From positions 1 to 64,000 of IMG/VR virus record IMGVR_UViG_3300047557_002741: DNA of 64,000 nucleotides, one strand, 5' to 3'. The position numbers were made by a program, and so were the translations under genes. The notes beneath the pieces were generated by a model that saw nothing but the letters and a program-made list of their open reading frames with translations, did no database searches and was not told the origin of the DNA. This DNA comes from a virus. This document shows positions 47,855-55,057 of the stretch, in pieces. The first letter of the stretch is position 1; the number at the start of each line of letters is the position of its first letter.

Positions 47855-48098
47855 TTGTTTTAAAAGAGTAGTAAGACCATCAGGGAAATGGTGGAGTTAC
47901 TATTTCTCAGTACCCTTAACTGAGATATGAGAGACGTAATTTATACACCCATAGGTCTCGGTTAACGGGTGTTTAACAATGTTAAGATTTATGAGAAATC
48001 CGTAACATTTGTTTACCTATTTATCATACTACGGTTTGCCGCCTGTGTCAACCACCTTTATCCTGCTAAATAAGAATAGTGTTTATCACAACAAGAAA
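47855..48098. promoter_or_regulatory. Divergent psbA / secreted-cassette intergenic region
   Basis: 244 bp without a gene. On the minus strand it has GATAAATAGG (48018-48024) and GTATAAATT (47938-47945) as possible promoters for psbA, plus small inverted repeats (ACACCC/GGGTGT, CTCAG/CTGAG) in the leader. The plus strand has the late box CTAAATA at 48066-48072. Confidence 0.5.
48066..48072 (+). promoter_or_regulatory. Late promoter box CTAAATA
   Basis: CTAAATAAGAATAG, 26 nt before the ATG at 48099; drives the four-gene secreted cassette. Confidence 0.6.
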
Positions 48099-48590
48099 AT
48101 GAAAAGACTTCTATTAGCCTTTTCGTTATTCTTTACCATTCCAGTTAATGCTGCTGAAATTACATCAAGAATTACTGATTCCGTCCAATTAAAAGTTGAT
48201 GGTGCTGCGATTCAATCTACAAGAATTGGTAGTTCATACTCAGCATCAGGAACGAATATTAAAGTAACTACACTCGGTGGAGTTGGTTCTGGTTCCGCAA
48301 CAACCCCAGCATCTATCACTGACGGAACTTATGAAATCAATACTGATGGACAAGCATTCACATTTTCAGAAACTGCTGCCATCGGTGATGTACCAGTAAC
48401 CTCTCAAACTGTTACTAATGGTGTTGTTGGTTCGCCAAATCTTTATGGTGATAGTATCACTCAACCAGGTGGAGATAAAGGTTCACTCGCAGGAACTCTC
48501 TCTGCCACAGGTGTTCCTACTGTTACTGCTGGTGGTGCTGGTACTACTGCTACAGGACAACGTAGTATTGAACTGAGCGTATTCAAATGA
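48099..48590 (+). CDS. Exported protein A of four-gene cassette
   Basis: Read from MKRLLLAFSLFFTIPVNAAE this gives 163 residues. The first 19 form a signal peptide (positive start, hydrophobic core, cleavage after NAA). The mature part is Ser/Thr/Gly-rich and beta-like (IGSSYSASGTNIKVTTLGG, then DGTYEINTDGQAFTFSET). It shares the 'S-Y-x-x-x-GTNI' and 'FxFSET' pattern with the next gene. A longer in-frame start lacks the signal sequence and is rejected. The stop overlaps the next gene by ATGA. Confidence 0.68.
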   Translation: MKRLLLAFSLFFTIPVNAAEITSRITDSVQLKVDGAAIQSTRIGSSYSASGTNIKVTTLGGVGSGSATTPASITDGTYEINTDGQAFTFSETAAIGDVPVTSQTVTNGVVGSPNLYGDSITQPGGDKGSLAGTLSATGVPTVTAGGAGTTATGQRSIELSVFK

Positions 48591-48946
48591 AAAATATCCT
48601 AGCAGGGTTGCTCCTGCTAGGGTTTTCTTGTCCTGCCCTAGCTGAAAGTGTTGTGCCTAATTTTACTAGGGGTACAATCAATGCAACCACAGAATCAACT
48701 ACAAAAGTAATAGAAACAATTCGTCAAGTTGAATATACAACTGGCGAATCGTATACTGTAACTGGAACTAACATTAACATTCCTGGTGTACCTCAGCGGG
48801 GTGCTGGGTATTCAATTATGACTCAAGGTGCTCCATTCCAGTTTTCAGAAACCTACCTTGGCCCTGGAGTGGCAAAAGAGACATGGATAGATCGCACCAC
48901 AGAAACTCAATCAACCACTACATCAATTTCTGTCTTTACGCAATAA
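48587..48946 (+). CDS. Exported protein B of four-gene cassette
   Basis: The 119-residue protein starts MKNILAGLLLLGFSCPALAE, a signal peptide cut after ALA. Mature landmarks (TTGESYTVTGTNINIPGVPQ, QGAPFQFSETYLGPG) repeat the layout of protein A, so A and B are paralogues. No catalytic residues visible. ATGA coupled to A; the next gene begins within its 3' end. Likely secreted or envelope-associated. Confidence 0.68.
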   Translation: MKNILAGLLLLGFSCPALAESVVPNFTRGTINATTESTTKVIETIRQVEYTTGESYTVTGTNINIPGVPQRGAGYSIMTQGAPFQFSETYLGPGVAKETWIDRTTETQSTTTSISVFTQ

Positions 48947-49452
48947 TTTCAACAGGGACTGCATTTGCACAAAGCACTCCCGCTCCTTCTAATACTAATA
49001 TTGCTGGTCCTTCTGCATCTGCTACTGGTAACGTAACAAACCAGGCGGTTCAGGTATTACAAGGTCCTTATGCTTTAAATACTTATGGTGGTGGAGTTAG
49101 TTGTCAAGGAGCAACATTCAGTATCTCCCCGTTTTTAATGCATAGTGGCAATAATAGTGATGATCCAGAAAGTTTTGCTTCAAGAAATGGTAACTGGGGA
49201 ATTTCTGCTGGTTTGAATATTCCATTGGATGTGAATCTAATGGACTTGTGCAGAAAAAGAGCAGCAACTGAAATTGCCAGACAGCAAGCAGAAACTGATA
49301 AAGCAAGATTAGATTTTGAATTAGTTAGATTATTAAAATGCGGTGAGGCGATTAAGACAGGAATTACATTTCATCCCGATAGTCCATACTACAAAATCTG
49401 TGCTGACGTAGTTGTGAGGTATCCAAATGGAACCAATACAACAACTAAGTAG
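48883..49452 (+). CDS. Exported protein C of four-gene cassette
   Basis: The 189-residue protein begins with a signal-like segment (INFCLYAIISTGTAFAQ, cleavage after AFA) after a short N-terminal extension of about 14 residues. The mature protein has a GVSCQGATFSISPFLMHSG block, two cysteines, and helical RKRAATEIARQQAETDKARLDFELVRLLK. A coiled-coil-like helix next to beta strands suggests an envelope-spanning oligomer. Overlaps B by 64 nt and D by 26 nt. Function unknown; the start is forced by lack of later ATG codons. Confidence 0.62.
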   Translation: MDRSHHRNSINHYINFCLYAIISTGTAFAQSTPAPSNTNIAGPSASATGNVTNQAVQVLQGPYALNTYGGGVSCQGATFSISPFLMHSGNNSDDPESFASRNGNWGISAGLNIPLDVNLMDLCRKRAATEIARQQAETDKARLDFELVRLLKCGEAIKTGITFHPDSPYYKICADVVVRYPNGTNTTTK

Positions 49453-50284
49453 TACTAATATAACCACAATAAAGTCCGAAATACCAAAAATTGGTATTAG
49501 TGGTCCAAGTATTATTCCAAAAATAGAACCACCAATATCACAAAGTATAGATGCTCCAGTGACTAAAGGATTGGCATTACCAGTGTTTGAAATGCCAAGT
49601 CCAAAAATTCCTTATCCTGTAATTAATGTACCAACACAAGAAGAATTTGATGCTGCTGTAAAAGCAGATCGTGAAAAACAACAGCAGGAAGAAAAACCAA
49701 AAGAAAGAGGATTACCAGATACTAAACCACCAGAACTTCCACCTGCTGTTCAACAATTAACTCAACAACCACAAACTCCAATAGCAGAAATACCTGCAGA
49801 TAAACCAACTACACCAACCTTTACTATCAGTGGAATCGATATTAATTTACCTGATCCTTCTCTTGTTGCTACGGCTGGTGCTGTCGCAGTAGTAACTACT
49901 GCGGCAACAATGGTATCTACAACAGTTTTGAATGTAGTTAAAAATGCAGCGGAACCAATCATCAAAGAAGCAACAAAGAATAAGTTTAAGATTAAAATCA
50001 AACAAGTCAAACCAGTTTTGCATTACGTCCTAGCAGAAGGTGGGCACATTGATATCTTCGAATACTCTTCCGAAGGAACTCGTCTAATAGAACAAGTAAC
50101 TAATGTAGAACAATATATCCGCGATCAAGTCGAAATCAATGCTCTCTATGAGATTGATAATAAAATTATTATTGATGATATTATCAAAGATAAATTCACA
50201 AAAGAAGGCAAAGAAAGATTTAAGTCTCTCTTTGCCCCCGCTAAAAAGATTGCTAAAAAATTATCTGCTAAGTTTTCAATCTGA
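49427..50284 (+). CDS. Proline-rich membrane-associated protein D of cassette
   Basis: The 285-residue protein has a proline-rich N-terminal third (IPKIEPPISQ, then PKIPYPVINVP and LPDTKPPELPPAVQQL), a hydrophobic segment at about 143-167 (LVATAGAVAVVTTAATMVST) and a helical C-terminal half with a basic end (FAPAKKIAKKLSAKF). The proline-rich arm could span the periplasm and the membrane span anchor it, as in TonB-like or spanin-like proteins; this is inference. It overlaps C by 26 nt and its 3' end overlaps a minus-strand gene by 9 bp. Confidence 0.58.
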   Translation: MEPIQQLSSTNITTIKSEIPKIGISGPSIIPKIEPPISQSIDAPVTKGLALPVFEMPSPKIPYPVINVPTQEEFDAAVKADREKQQQEEKPKERGLPDTKPPELPPAVQQLTQQPQTPIAEIPADKPTTPTFTISGIDINLPDPSLVATAGAVAVVTTAATMVSTTVLNVVKNAAEPIIKEATKNKFKIKIKQVKPVLHYVLAEGGHIDIFEYSSEGTRLIEQVTNVEQYIRDQVEINALYEIDNKIIIDDIIKDKFTKEGKERFKSLFAPAKKIAKKLSAKFSI

Positions 50285-50410
50285 AGTAAATTTAGAAATA
50301 ATCCACACAACAATCACTGCTGGCAATTGAACTAAAACATTATAAAGAATTTCTAGAAAAATATTATCCTTTTCTTCTTTACGCTTTTCTTTTGTTGGTG
50401 CCGTTGTCAT
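50276..50410 (-). CDS. 44-residue single-span membrane protein
   Basis: ATG at 50410 to TGA at 50276: MTTAPTKEKRKEEKDNIFLE, then ILYNVLVQLPAVIVVWIISK. A basic/acidic soluble head and one membrane helix, typical of small cyanophage inner-membrane proteins. It is in the lysis and envelope neighbourhood; holin accessory or antiholin is a possibility without proof. Overlaps the end of the cassette on the other strand. Confidence 0.55.
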   Translation of the reverse strand: MTTAPTKEKRKEEKDNIFLEILYNVLVQLPAVIVVWIISKFTSD

Positions 50411-50618
50411 TTTGTAACAACTTAAACAAATCCTTACTATTTAACAAATTAGTATCAAATTGTAAAGATTTTTTACGCCCTCTTCGTGCGGGTCTCCTAA
50501 CAAAACGTATAACCTCTGGCGGTTGACGTTTAGGTATAGGTCTTCTATTCTCAAGCATTATCCCATCATTAGTTAATAGTCTTAGAACTATTAATACGTC
50601 TAAGATGAGAAGTTTCAT
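50379..50618 (-). CDS. Basic small protein, N-terminal hydrophobic segment
   Basis: The 79-residue protein begins MKLLILDVLIVLRLLTNDGI, a short hydrophobic helix, followed by an arginine-rich stretch (ENRRPIPKRQPPEVIRFVRRPARRGRKK). The start is supported by an ATGA overlap with the upstream nuclease. It may be an exported or membrane-anchored nucleic-acid-binding protein. No family recognised. Confidence 0.55.
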   Translation of the reverse strand: MKLLILDVLIVLRLLTNDGIMLENRRPIPKRQPPEVIRFVRRPARRGRKKSLQFDTNLLNSKDLFKLLQNDNGTNKRKA

Positions 50619-51046
50619 TCTACAAGAGTTCCATTTCTTCTTCTGATTTCACGAAGAGGTTTCCAGTCTTTATCTTTTGTTCCGCCGTCATAAGCAAGAG
50701 CGTATCCTTCAGTAATCATTTGATTATTCAAAGATACTTCTTCACCATTAATATAAAGATGTCCAATGATTCTACCATACTTTTCAGTAGAATCTGGAAG
50801 TTCTGTGCGAATAATGATGTCTTTTACCTCTTCCAAACGATGCTTCAACCAATTCTTTGCATCTAATCCAAGTGCTTTTTCTGCTTTGTCAGTTGTGCGA
50901 CTTTCTGGAGTATCAACGCCAGCAAGACGTATTCGCTTAGTAAGAGAAATATCGAAACCAAGGTCAATATCAGCATCGATTGTGTCACCATCAACTACTC
51001 TACTTACTGATTTGATTCTATAAACATAAGGATCTTTATCTGCCAT
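50615..51046 (-). CDS. SNase-like thermonuclease
   Basis: The 143-residue protein has the staphylococcal-nuclease pattern: VVDGDTIDADIDLGF, RIRLAGVDTPESR, then IIIRTELPDSTEKYGRIIGHLYI. The catalytic Asp, Glu and Arg are all in place. No signal peptide is seen, so it probably acts inside the cell, perhaps degrading host DNA or RNA. ATGA coupling to the next small gene. Common in marine phages. Confidence 0.85.
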   Translation of the reverse strand: MADKDPYVYRIKSVSRVVDGDTIDADIDLGFDISLTKRIRLAGVDTPESRTTDKAEKALGLDAKNWLKHRLEEVKDIIIRTELPDSTEKYGRIIGHLYINGEEVSLNNQMITEGYALAYDGGTKDKDWKPLREIRRRNGTLVE

Positions 51047-51258
51047 TAGAAAGGTAATCCGAACTTCTGAGTATTTAGTTTAGGAATAGGTAGTTTTTCA
51101 AATGCTTTAGAGACTTGTTTCTCTACAACAGCACCAACAAATTCTTCTGGATTATTAAGAATTGCTTCTGCTTTTTTATAAGTTACATAAGCACCATAAC
51201 AAAGTGCTCCGCTAATTGCCAGACTCGTCGCTGACAGAATGATTGCTAGATTCTTCAT
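51046..51258 (-). CDS. Small membrane protein
   Basis: The 70-residue protein (MKNLAIILSATSLAISGALC, then YGAYVTYKKAEAILNNPEEFVGAVVEKQV) has an N-terminal transmembrane helix or uncleaved signal, then an amphipathic helix. Starts 1 nt into the SNase start (TAATG type). A second small gene overlaps its start in another frame. Role in lysis or envelope is possible. Confidence 0.55.
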   Translation of the reverse strand: MKNLAIILSATSLAISGALCYGAYVTYKKAEAILNNPEEFVGAVVEKQVSKAFEKLPIPKLNTQKFGLPF

Positions 51259-51364
51259 TTTGCATCTCCTCGTGTGCTAACTTTAATATGTAGTAAATGA
51301 TGTATGCGGTGAAAGCAAGTCCGCAGGATAATATTATAACAACACCCCAAGGGAACTGATCCAT
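51212..51364 (-). CDS. 50-residue membrane protein
   Basis: ATG at 51364 to TAG at 51212: MDQFPWGVVIILSCGLAFTA, then YIIYYILKLAHEEMQNEE. One transmembrane helix and a charged tail. The start overlaps the metalloprotease stop as TGATG, a coupling that supports it. The 3' end overlaps the next small gene by 47 nt in a different frame. Function unknown. Confidence 0.58.
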   Translation of the reverse strand: MDQFPWGVVIILSCGLAFTAYIIYYILKLAHEEMQNEESSNHSVSDESGN

Positions 51365-52110
51365 CAATACTTACCTTCTGTACAATACTGGACTTTCTTA
51401 TTTGGATAATAAGGATACAAACCATCTTGGGGTTTCATCCATCCACATCCAATCAACCATTCTTTTGTGAGTGGAGTTGGAGTTACCTGTTCCCACAATG
51501 GACCTTGTGCTGCCATTTCAAGATACCTAGCAGTTTGATTGAGTTGCTCTTCTGCCCAGTTGGCATCTGCTTCCCAAGGAATAGCACGACTCTGCATCAT
51601 AGATTCATAAGTTAATCGTGTATTTTTCATTACCCAGGCAGGTATTTCACTATCTTGATGAACCTGTGCCATAAAAGAAGTTTTTAGTCCACCACCCATA
51701 GCATCTTGAACAACATGCCAACCTTCATGTCTTAAGGTTCCAAGAAATTCTCTTTCATCTTTCAATAGAGTTTCATTAATAAAGAACCGATTATAATTTG
51801 GTTTATAAAGACCAACTGTTCTTGGAGTGAAATATCTTTCTGGTGCGACATAAACAGGAACTTCAAGTTTATCCAGAGCAGTTACAATCCTAACTATTTC
51901 TTCTCTGAAAGGATCAAAATCCTGATCTTTTAAAAATTCAGATTCTGCAGATAACTTTTCAAGACCTTCTGTACATTCTAAAAGTATCATACAACCCATT
52001 GCCTCTGCACTGTAAGGTCTTACTGTAGGTTGTTTTGGTTCAAGTGAATTTGCTATTGCAGGAAGTGTTAAAGTTAAAGATAAACCGATTGTTGTGAGAA
52101 ATTTTTTCAT
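51364..52110 (-). CDS. Exported zinc metallopeptidase
   Basis: The 248-residue protein has a signal peptide (MKKFLTTIGLSLTLTLPAIA, cut after ANS or AIA) and the HExxH zinc site in TLRHEGWHVVQDAMGGGLK. A further acidic residue after the HExxH (in PWEADANWAEEQL) could be the third ligand (gluzincin layout). It probably acts in the periplasm on envelope proteins late in infection or during lysis. Its stop couples to a small membrane protein. Recognised in other cyanophages only as a conserved gene. Confidence 0.75.
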   Translation of the reverse strand: MKKFLTTIGLSLTLTLPAIANSLEPKQPTVRPYSAEAMGCMILLECTEGLEKLSAESEFLKDQDFDPFREEIVRIVTALDKLEVPVYVAPERYFTPRTVGLYKPNYNRFFINETLLKDEREFLGTLRHEGWHVVQDAMGGGLKTSFMAQVHQDSEIPAWVMKNTRLTYESMMQSRAIPWEADANWAEEQLNQTARYLEMAAQGPLWEQVTPTPLTKEWLIGCGWMKPQDGLYPYYPNKKVQYCTEGKY

Positions 52111-52307
52111 TCATCCCACCATCCTTCTTGTTTATGAATCCAGACTTTCAAATCTTTTACATATTTTCTCAAGATCTGGGCCTGTTCTTCATGCCAAAAA
52201 TCACCCGTCTCCATAAAAAGACGGGTGTGATTGTCTATGGCTTGGAGTATTTTATGGATTGGAGCATTCCAACACTCCCTCTTTGGAGTATTCCATTCTC
52301 TTGGCAT
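52107..52307 (-). CDS. Conserved small hypothetical protein
   Basis: The 66-residue protein is helical and tryptophan-rich: MPREWNTPKRECWNAPIHKI, LQAIDNHTRLFMETGDFWHEE and AQILRKYVKDLKVWIHKQEG. Similar proteins with CWN-x-PI-x-K and RKYV-x-x-LK-x-WI blocks occur in other cyanophages, without function. ATGA overlap with the metallopeptidase. Confidence 0.6.
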   Translation of the reverse strand: MPREWNTPKRECWNAPIHKILQAIDNHTRLFMETGDFWHEEQAQILRKYVKDLKVWIHKQEGWWDE

Positions 52308-52411
52308 GGTACAACTAGTGAGTGTATTTCATTATAACGAAAATATTCAAGTTGGCATTCACCTGGAGAAATCTCAGTGTATCCAACAATCATAAAAGCG
52401 ATGAATCCCAT
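52235..52411 (-). CDS. 58-residue hypothetical protein
   Basis: ATG at 52411 to TAG at 52235: MGFIAFMIVGYTEISPGECQ, then LEYFRYNEIHSLVVPCQENG. The first part is hydrophobic, the rest beta-like with a pair of cysteines. It overlaps 52107-52307 by 73 nt in another frame; start overlaps the stop of the preceding basic protein as TGATG. Coupled starts suggest both frames are used. Confidence 0.5.
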   Translation of the reverse strand: MGFIAFMIVGYTEISPGECQLEYFRYNEIHSLVVPCQENGILQRGSVGMLQSIKYSKP

Positions 52412-52533
52412 CACTTTTTCTTACCACCATTCTTTGCCTTTTTGGCATTGGCATTACCAGAGTTCTGCTTCTTATTATTAGCAGACCCAGCACCACCAGA
52501 ACCTTTTTTACCTTTGTTAGCAGACTTTGCCAT
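52411..52533 (-). CDS. Gly/Lys/Asn-rich basic protein
   Basis: ATG at 52533 to TGA at 52411, 40 residues: MAKSANKGKKGSGGAGSANN, then KKQNSGNANAKKAKNGGKKK. Low-complexity basic protein, probably unstructured, possibly DNA- or RNA-binding or packaged with DNA. TGATG coupling to the next gene and TAATG coupling to the holin-like gene. Function unknown. Confidence 0.55.
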   Translation of the reverse strand: MAKSANKGKKGSGGAGSANNKKQNSGNANAKKAKNGGKKK

Positions 52534-52958
52534 TAGAGATCTCCTCTTGAATAGGGTTTTTCTTCATCAACTTTTGCTTCTAAAGCTTCAACTCTTTCTT
52601 CAAGAGAAGTTTCTTCTTTATAACCAGTTTGGACCAATGGTTGTTCGACAGTTATTTCTTCAACTACTGCCTCTACTACTGGTTCTACTACTGCCTCTGT
52701 AGAAGGTGTTGGAGGTGTTTCTACAAACTCCTCTCTTTTTGCTTCAGTCTTTTTTTCATCATCATCATCTCCACCTTTCTTCATAGTATTAATTCCAAAA
52801 GTAGCAGCAGATGCAGTAAACACCGTTGCTATAAATGTTGGGTCCATCTTAGCAAGAGCACCAGCATAACTTGCCGTAAGAAGTGCGGCAGACCAACCCA
52901 AAATCGCAATACGAATAATTTGACTCATACAAGCTTCTTTTTTCTTTTGAGGGTCCAT
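52533..52958 (-). CDS. Holin-like membrane protein
   Basis: The 141-residue protein has two hydrophobic segments (IIRIAILGWSAALLTASYAG, TFIATVFTASAATFGI) after a short basic head and a long charged/acidic C-terminal tail (VVEPVVEAVVEEITVE...VEALEAKVDEEKP). Immediately downstream of the lysozyme gene, this is the usual spot and layout for a phage holin or pinholin. MSQIIRIAILG at 52928 may be the true start. Function inferred from topology and location. Confidence 0.62.
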   Translation of the reverse strand: MDPQKKKEACMSQIIRIAILGWSAALLTASYAGALAKMDPTFIATVFTASAATFGINTMKKGGDDDDEKKTEAKREEFVETPPTPSTEAVVEPVVEAVVEEITVEQPLVQTGYKEETSLEERVEALEAKVDEEKPYSRGDL

Positions 52959-52976
52959 TTTAGTGAGTTTGTAAGG

Positions 52977-53669
52977 TTAACCTTTTTTCCAAGCTTCACC
53001 TTCTGCCTTTCTTCTACGTGCTAAACCTGCTTCTACGTTAGACCCAGGATTGCGATAGAGATAAAGAGCATCGGGAACTAAATCCCACTCTTTATTTTTC
53101 AGGCGTTTAGTAATAGTATTAAAGTTATCACCGCCGTAAAAACCGGCACCAAGATTATAAGCAAAGCTGAGCAGAGCGCCTCTTTTTCCATCTGACATTT
53201 CACCCCAATGTGGAATTTTTCTTAGAGCAGGGAGGAACTGGTTCTTACACTGAGTAATTAACAATTCATCTGCTTCCGCTTGAGTGATTGAATCACCCAT
53301 TTGGAATGGTTGTCCATTTTTATCTCTTGTAGAACCCCAACCAATTGTAATTGGAAGTCCGCCTGTAAGAGGGTCGGGATATGCATTTAAATGACATCCT
53401 TCAAATTCTTTAATTAACTTAATTCCCATCATTGGCACATCATCACCACCCACTGGAGCAGGTGAAGAAGATGCTGCAGGAGCAGGAGAAGTTGATGTAG
53501 ATGCTACTGCAGCACTAGACTTTTTTCCACGATAGATTTCAGCCCAGTCTACATTATCTTCAAGAAACTTATTTGGTAAATGATCTTCTAACCACTGAAC
53601 TGCTTTAACGTGATTAGGATTTTTTTCATCATAAAATTTAAAAAAGTTATGTAAGTCAATTCTTGCCAT
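52977..53669 (-). CDS. Lysozyme (GH24-type endolysin) with N-terminal module
   Basis: The 230-residue protein has a C-terminal phage lysozyme domain: LIKEFEGCHLNAYPDPLTGG (catalytic Glu), PITIGWGSTRDKNGQPF and ALLSFAYNLGAGFY, and a C-terminal GLARRRKAEGEAW. The first 50 residues (DLHNFFKFYDEKNPNHVKAVQWLEDHLP) form a module shared with the neighbouring C39-like peptidase, joined by an alanine/serine/proline linker (about 55-73). It cuts peptidoglycan for lysis, with the holin-like gene just downstream. No signal peptide, so release needs a holin. Confidence 0.9.
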   Translation of the reverse strand: MARIDLHNFFKFYDEKNPNHVKAVQWLEDHLPNKFLEDNVDWAEIYRGKKSSAAVASTSTSPAPAASSSPAPVGGDDVPMMGIKLIKEFEGCHLNAYPDPLTGGLPITIGWGSTRDKNGQPFQMGDSITQAEADELLITQCKNQFLPALRKIPHWGEMSDGKRGALLSFAYNLGAGFYGGDNFNTITKRLKNKEWDLVPDALYLYRNPGSNVEAGLARRRKAEGEAWKKG

Positions 53670-53796
53670 GTTTTCCTCCGAAATACTTTTGATAAAGTTC
53701 GTTTGCTTCTTTATGTTTTCCGTTATTTGTAAGATCCTTAATTACTTTAAGCATCTTTCTTTTAAAATTAATCGAAGATTCTTCCCCACCCATCAT
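53656..53796 (-). CDS. 46-residue hypothetical protein
   Basis: ATG at 53796 to TGA at 53656: MMGGEESSINFKRKMLKVIK, then DLTNNGKHKEANELYQKYFG. Perfect GGAGG ribosome binding site 6 nt before the start. Helical TPR-like pair (LTNNGKHKEANELYQKYF). It overlaps both neighbours by tens of bases in a third frame. Could regulate one of the lysis enzymes; unknown. Confidence 0.6.
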   Translation of the reverse strand: MMGGEESSINFKRKMLKVIKDLTNNGKHKEANELYQKYFGGKHGKN

Positions 53797-54439
53797 TGCC
53801 TCCTGGACACCAACGGTGCTTAAGAACTGCTTTAGTGTAAATAGTTTTCTTACCGTTAGTCACAGGACCAGTATAATTATCATTTAAAGATCCATATGGA
53901 TCGTTAACAAAATATCCCTTTCCATCTGGAGTTTTGCCGATAACTACACACATGTGGCCACCAGTAGGATTAGATAAAGAGCCGCGGTGGAGAATACCAA
54001 TAACGACAGGTTTCCCAGCATCAAGGCTTTTATCAATATCAGCAAAAGAAAGATTGTAACTAAAATGAGACTTAACTCCATAACCAGCAAGAACTTTTGT
54101 CTGTACGGAGTGATCAGTCGTATCACCAATTGCGAATACTTTTTTAACGTATTCATCATCACCTTTGATGCTTCCTGGCTTGAGGAAAGCAAGGCACATA
54201 GCACACGATGAAGAGTTGCAAGTTCTATGTGCATCTCTGTAATTGTCTACTTGGTTGAAATAAGGAACTGCAAGAACTTCTGGAGTTGGTGGTTTTGTTC
54301 TAAAAATACCAACCCACTCAGTCTCTGAGTCATCCATAAATTCGGCAGGTAGATTATCTTCTAACCATTGAACTGCTGCTACATGATTCACATTACTATC
54401 ATCATAAAATTTGAAAAAGTTATGAAGATCTAGAGTCAT
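53768..54439 (-). CDS. C39-like cysteine peptidase with shared N-terminal module
   Basis: The 223-residue protein has residues 3-35 nearly identical in pattern to the lysozyme N-terminus (DLHNFFKFYDDSNVNHVAAVQWLEDNLP), then a peptidase C39-type domain: VLAVPYFNQVDNYRDAHRTC (catalytic Cys in NSSSC), KPVVIGILHRG, GGHMCVVIGKTPDGKGYFV (His) and NDPYG (Asp). Such enzymes cut peptide cross-links of cell walls. The shared module probably targets both enzymes to the same location. A late promoter with terminator lies 25 nt upstream. Confidence 0.82.
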   Translation of the reverse strand: MTLDLHNFFKFYDDSNVNHVAAVQWLEDNLPAEFMDDSETEWVGIFRTKPPTPEVLAVPYFNQVDNYRDAHRTCNSSSCAMCLAFLKPGSIKGDDEYVKKVFAIGDTTDHSVQTKVLAGYGVKSHFSYNLSFADIDKSLDAGKPVVIGILHRGSLSNPTGGHMCVVIGKTPDGKGYFVNDPYGSLNDNYTGPVTNGKKTIYTKAVLKHRWCPGGNDGWGRIFD

Positions 54440-54463
54440 TGAATATTACTTAAACACTGAAGA

Positions 54464-54471
54464 TATTTATA
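54464..54471 (-). promoter_or_regulatory. T4-type late promoter TATAAATA
   Basis: Minus strand TTTTTTTATAAATATC; the box is merged with the terminator T-run. 25 nt before the ATG at 54439. Confidence 0.78.
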
Positions 54472-54495
54472 AAAAAAGCGTCCTTTTGGACGCTT
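54471..54495 (-). terminator. Terminator after peroxiredoxin
   Basis: Minus strand AAGCGTCC-AAAA-GGACGCTT then TTTTT: an 8-bp stem with a 4-nt loop. Confidence 0.85.
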
Positions 54496-54518
54496 CTTTG
54501 TTTATTTAAATTTAAATA

Positions 54519-55046
54519 TCAAACAAATTCTTCTTCAAGAATTGTAGATTTGACATAAGTATAGACATTTTCAGGTGTCGATACTTCATAAGGATCTGTG
54601 TCGGCATTGTCGCGCTGACCTGCCTCAATGAAAAGTTTCTCGATGATTCCATTATCCACGATTGCAGCATAACGCCAAGAGCGATCACCGAAACCAAGGT
54701 TAGACTTATTGACAAGCATTCCCATAGAACGTGTGAAGTAAGCATTGCCGTCTGGAATGAGTTTTACTTTTTCAATGTTCTGGTCTTGTGCCCAGGCATT
54801 CATCACAAACCCATCATTAACAGAGATGCAGTAAATATCGTCGATGCCAAGACTAATAAAGTCGTCGTATTTCTCTTCGAATCCAGGTAACTGATAGGCA
54901 CTGCAAGTAGGAGTGAAAGCACCAGGCAAACTAAATACGACCACACGCTTTCCATCGAACAGATCTGCAGTTGTACGAGTTACAAATTCACCTTTTTCAC
55001 GAAATACAAATTGTACTTGAGGAACTTGATACTGTTCTTTACGCAT
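54519..55046 (-). CDS. Peroxiredoxin (Prx5/AhpE-like)
   Basis: Read from MRKEQYQVPQVQFVFREKGE this gives 175 residues. The active-site block FSLPGAFTPTCSAYQLPGFE has the peroxidatic Cys of the Prx5-type family; RSWRYAAIVDNGIIEKLFIE is the matching strand. It detoxifies peroxides during high-light infection alongside the Hli proteins. The start has GGAGG at good distance. Length 175 is family-typical. Two Hli genes lie upstream in the same operon. Confidence 0.88.
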   Translation of the reverse strand: MRKEQYQVPQVQFVFREKGEFVTRTTADLFDGKRVVVFSLPGAFTPTCSAYQLPGFEEKYDDFISLGIDDIYCISVNDGFVMNAWAQDQNIEKVKLIPDGNAYFTRSMGMLVNKSNLGFGDRSWRYAAIVDNGIIEKLFIEAGQRDNADTDPYEVSTPENVYTYVKSTILEEEFV

Positions 55047-55057
55047 TTTAACCTCCA

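Noticed and set aside
52322-53024. Plus-strand ORFs with long leucine or cysteine/phenylalanine runs
   Set aside because: Antisense to acidic/glutamate-rich tails of the holin-like gene; composition is an artefact.
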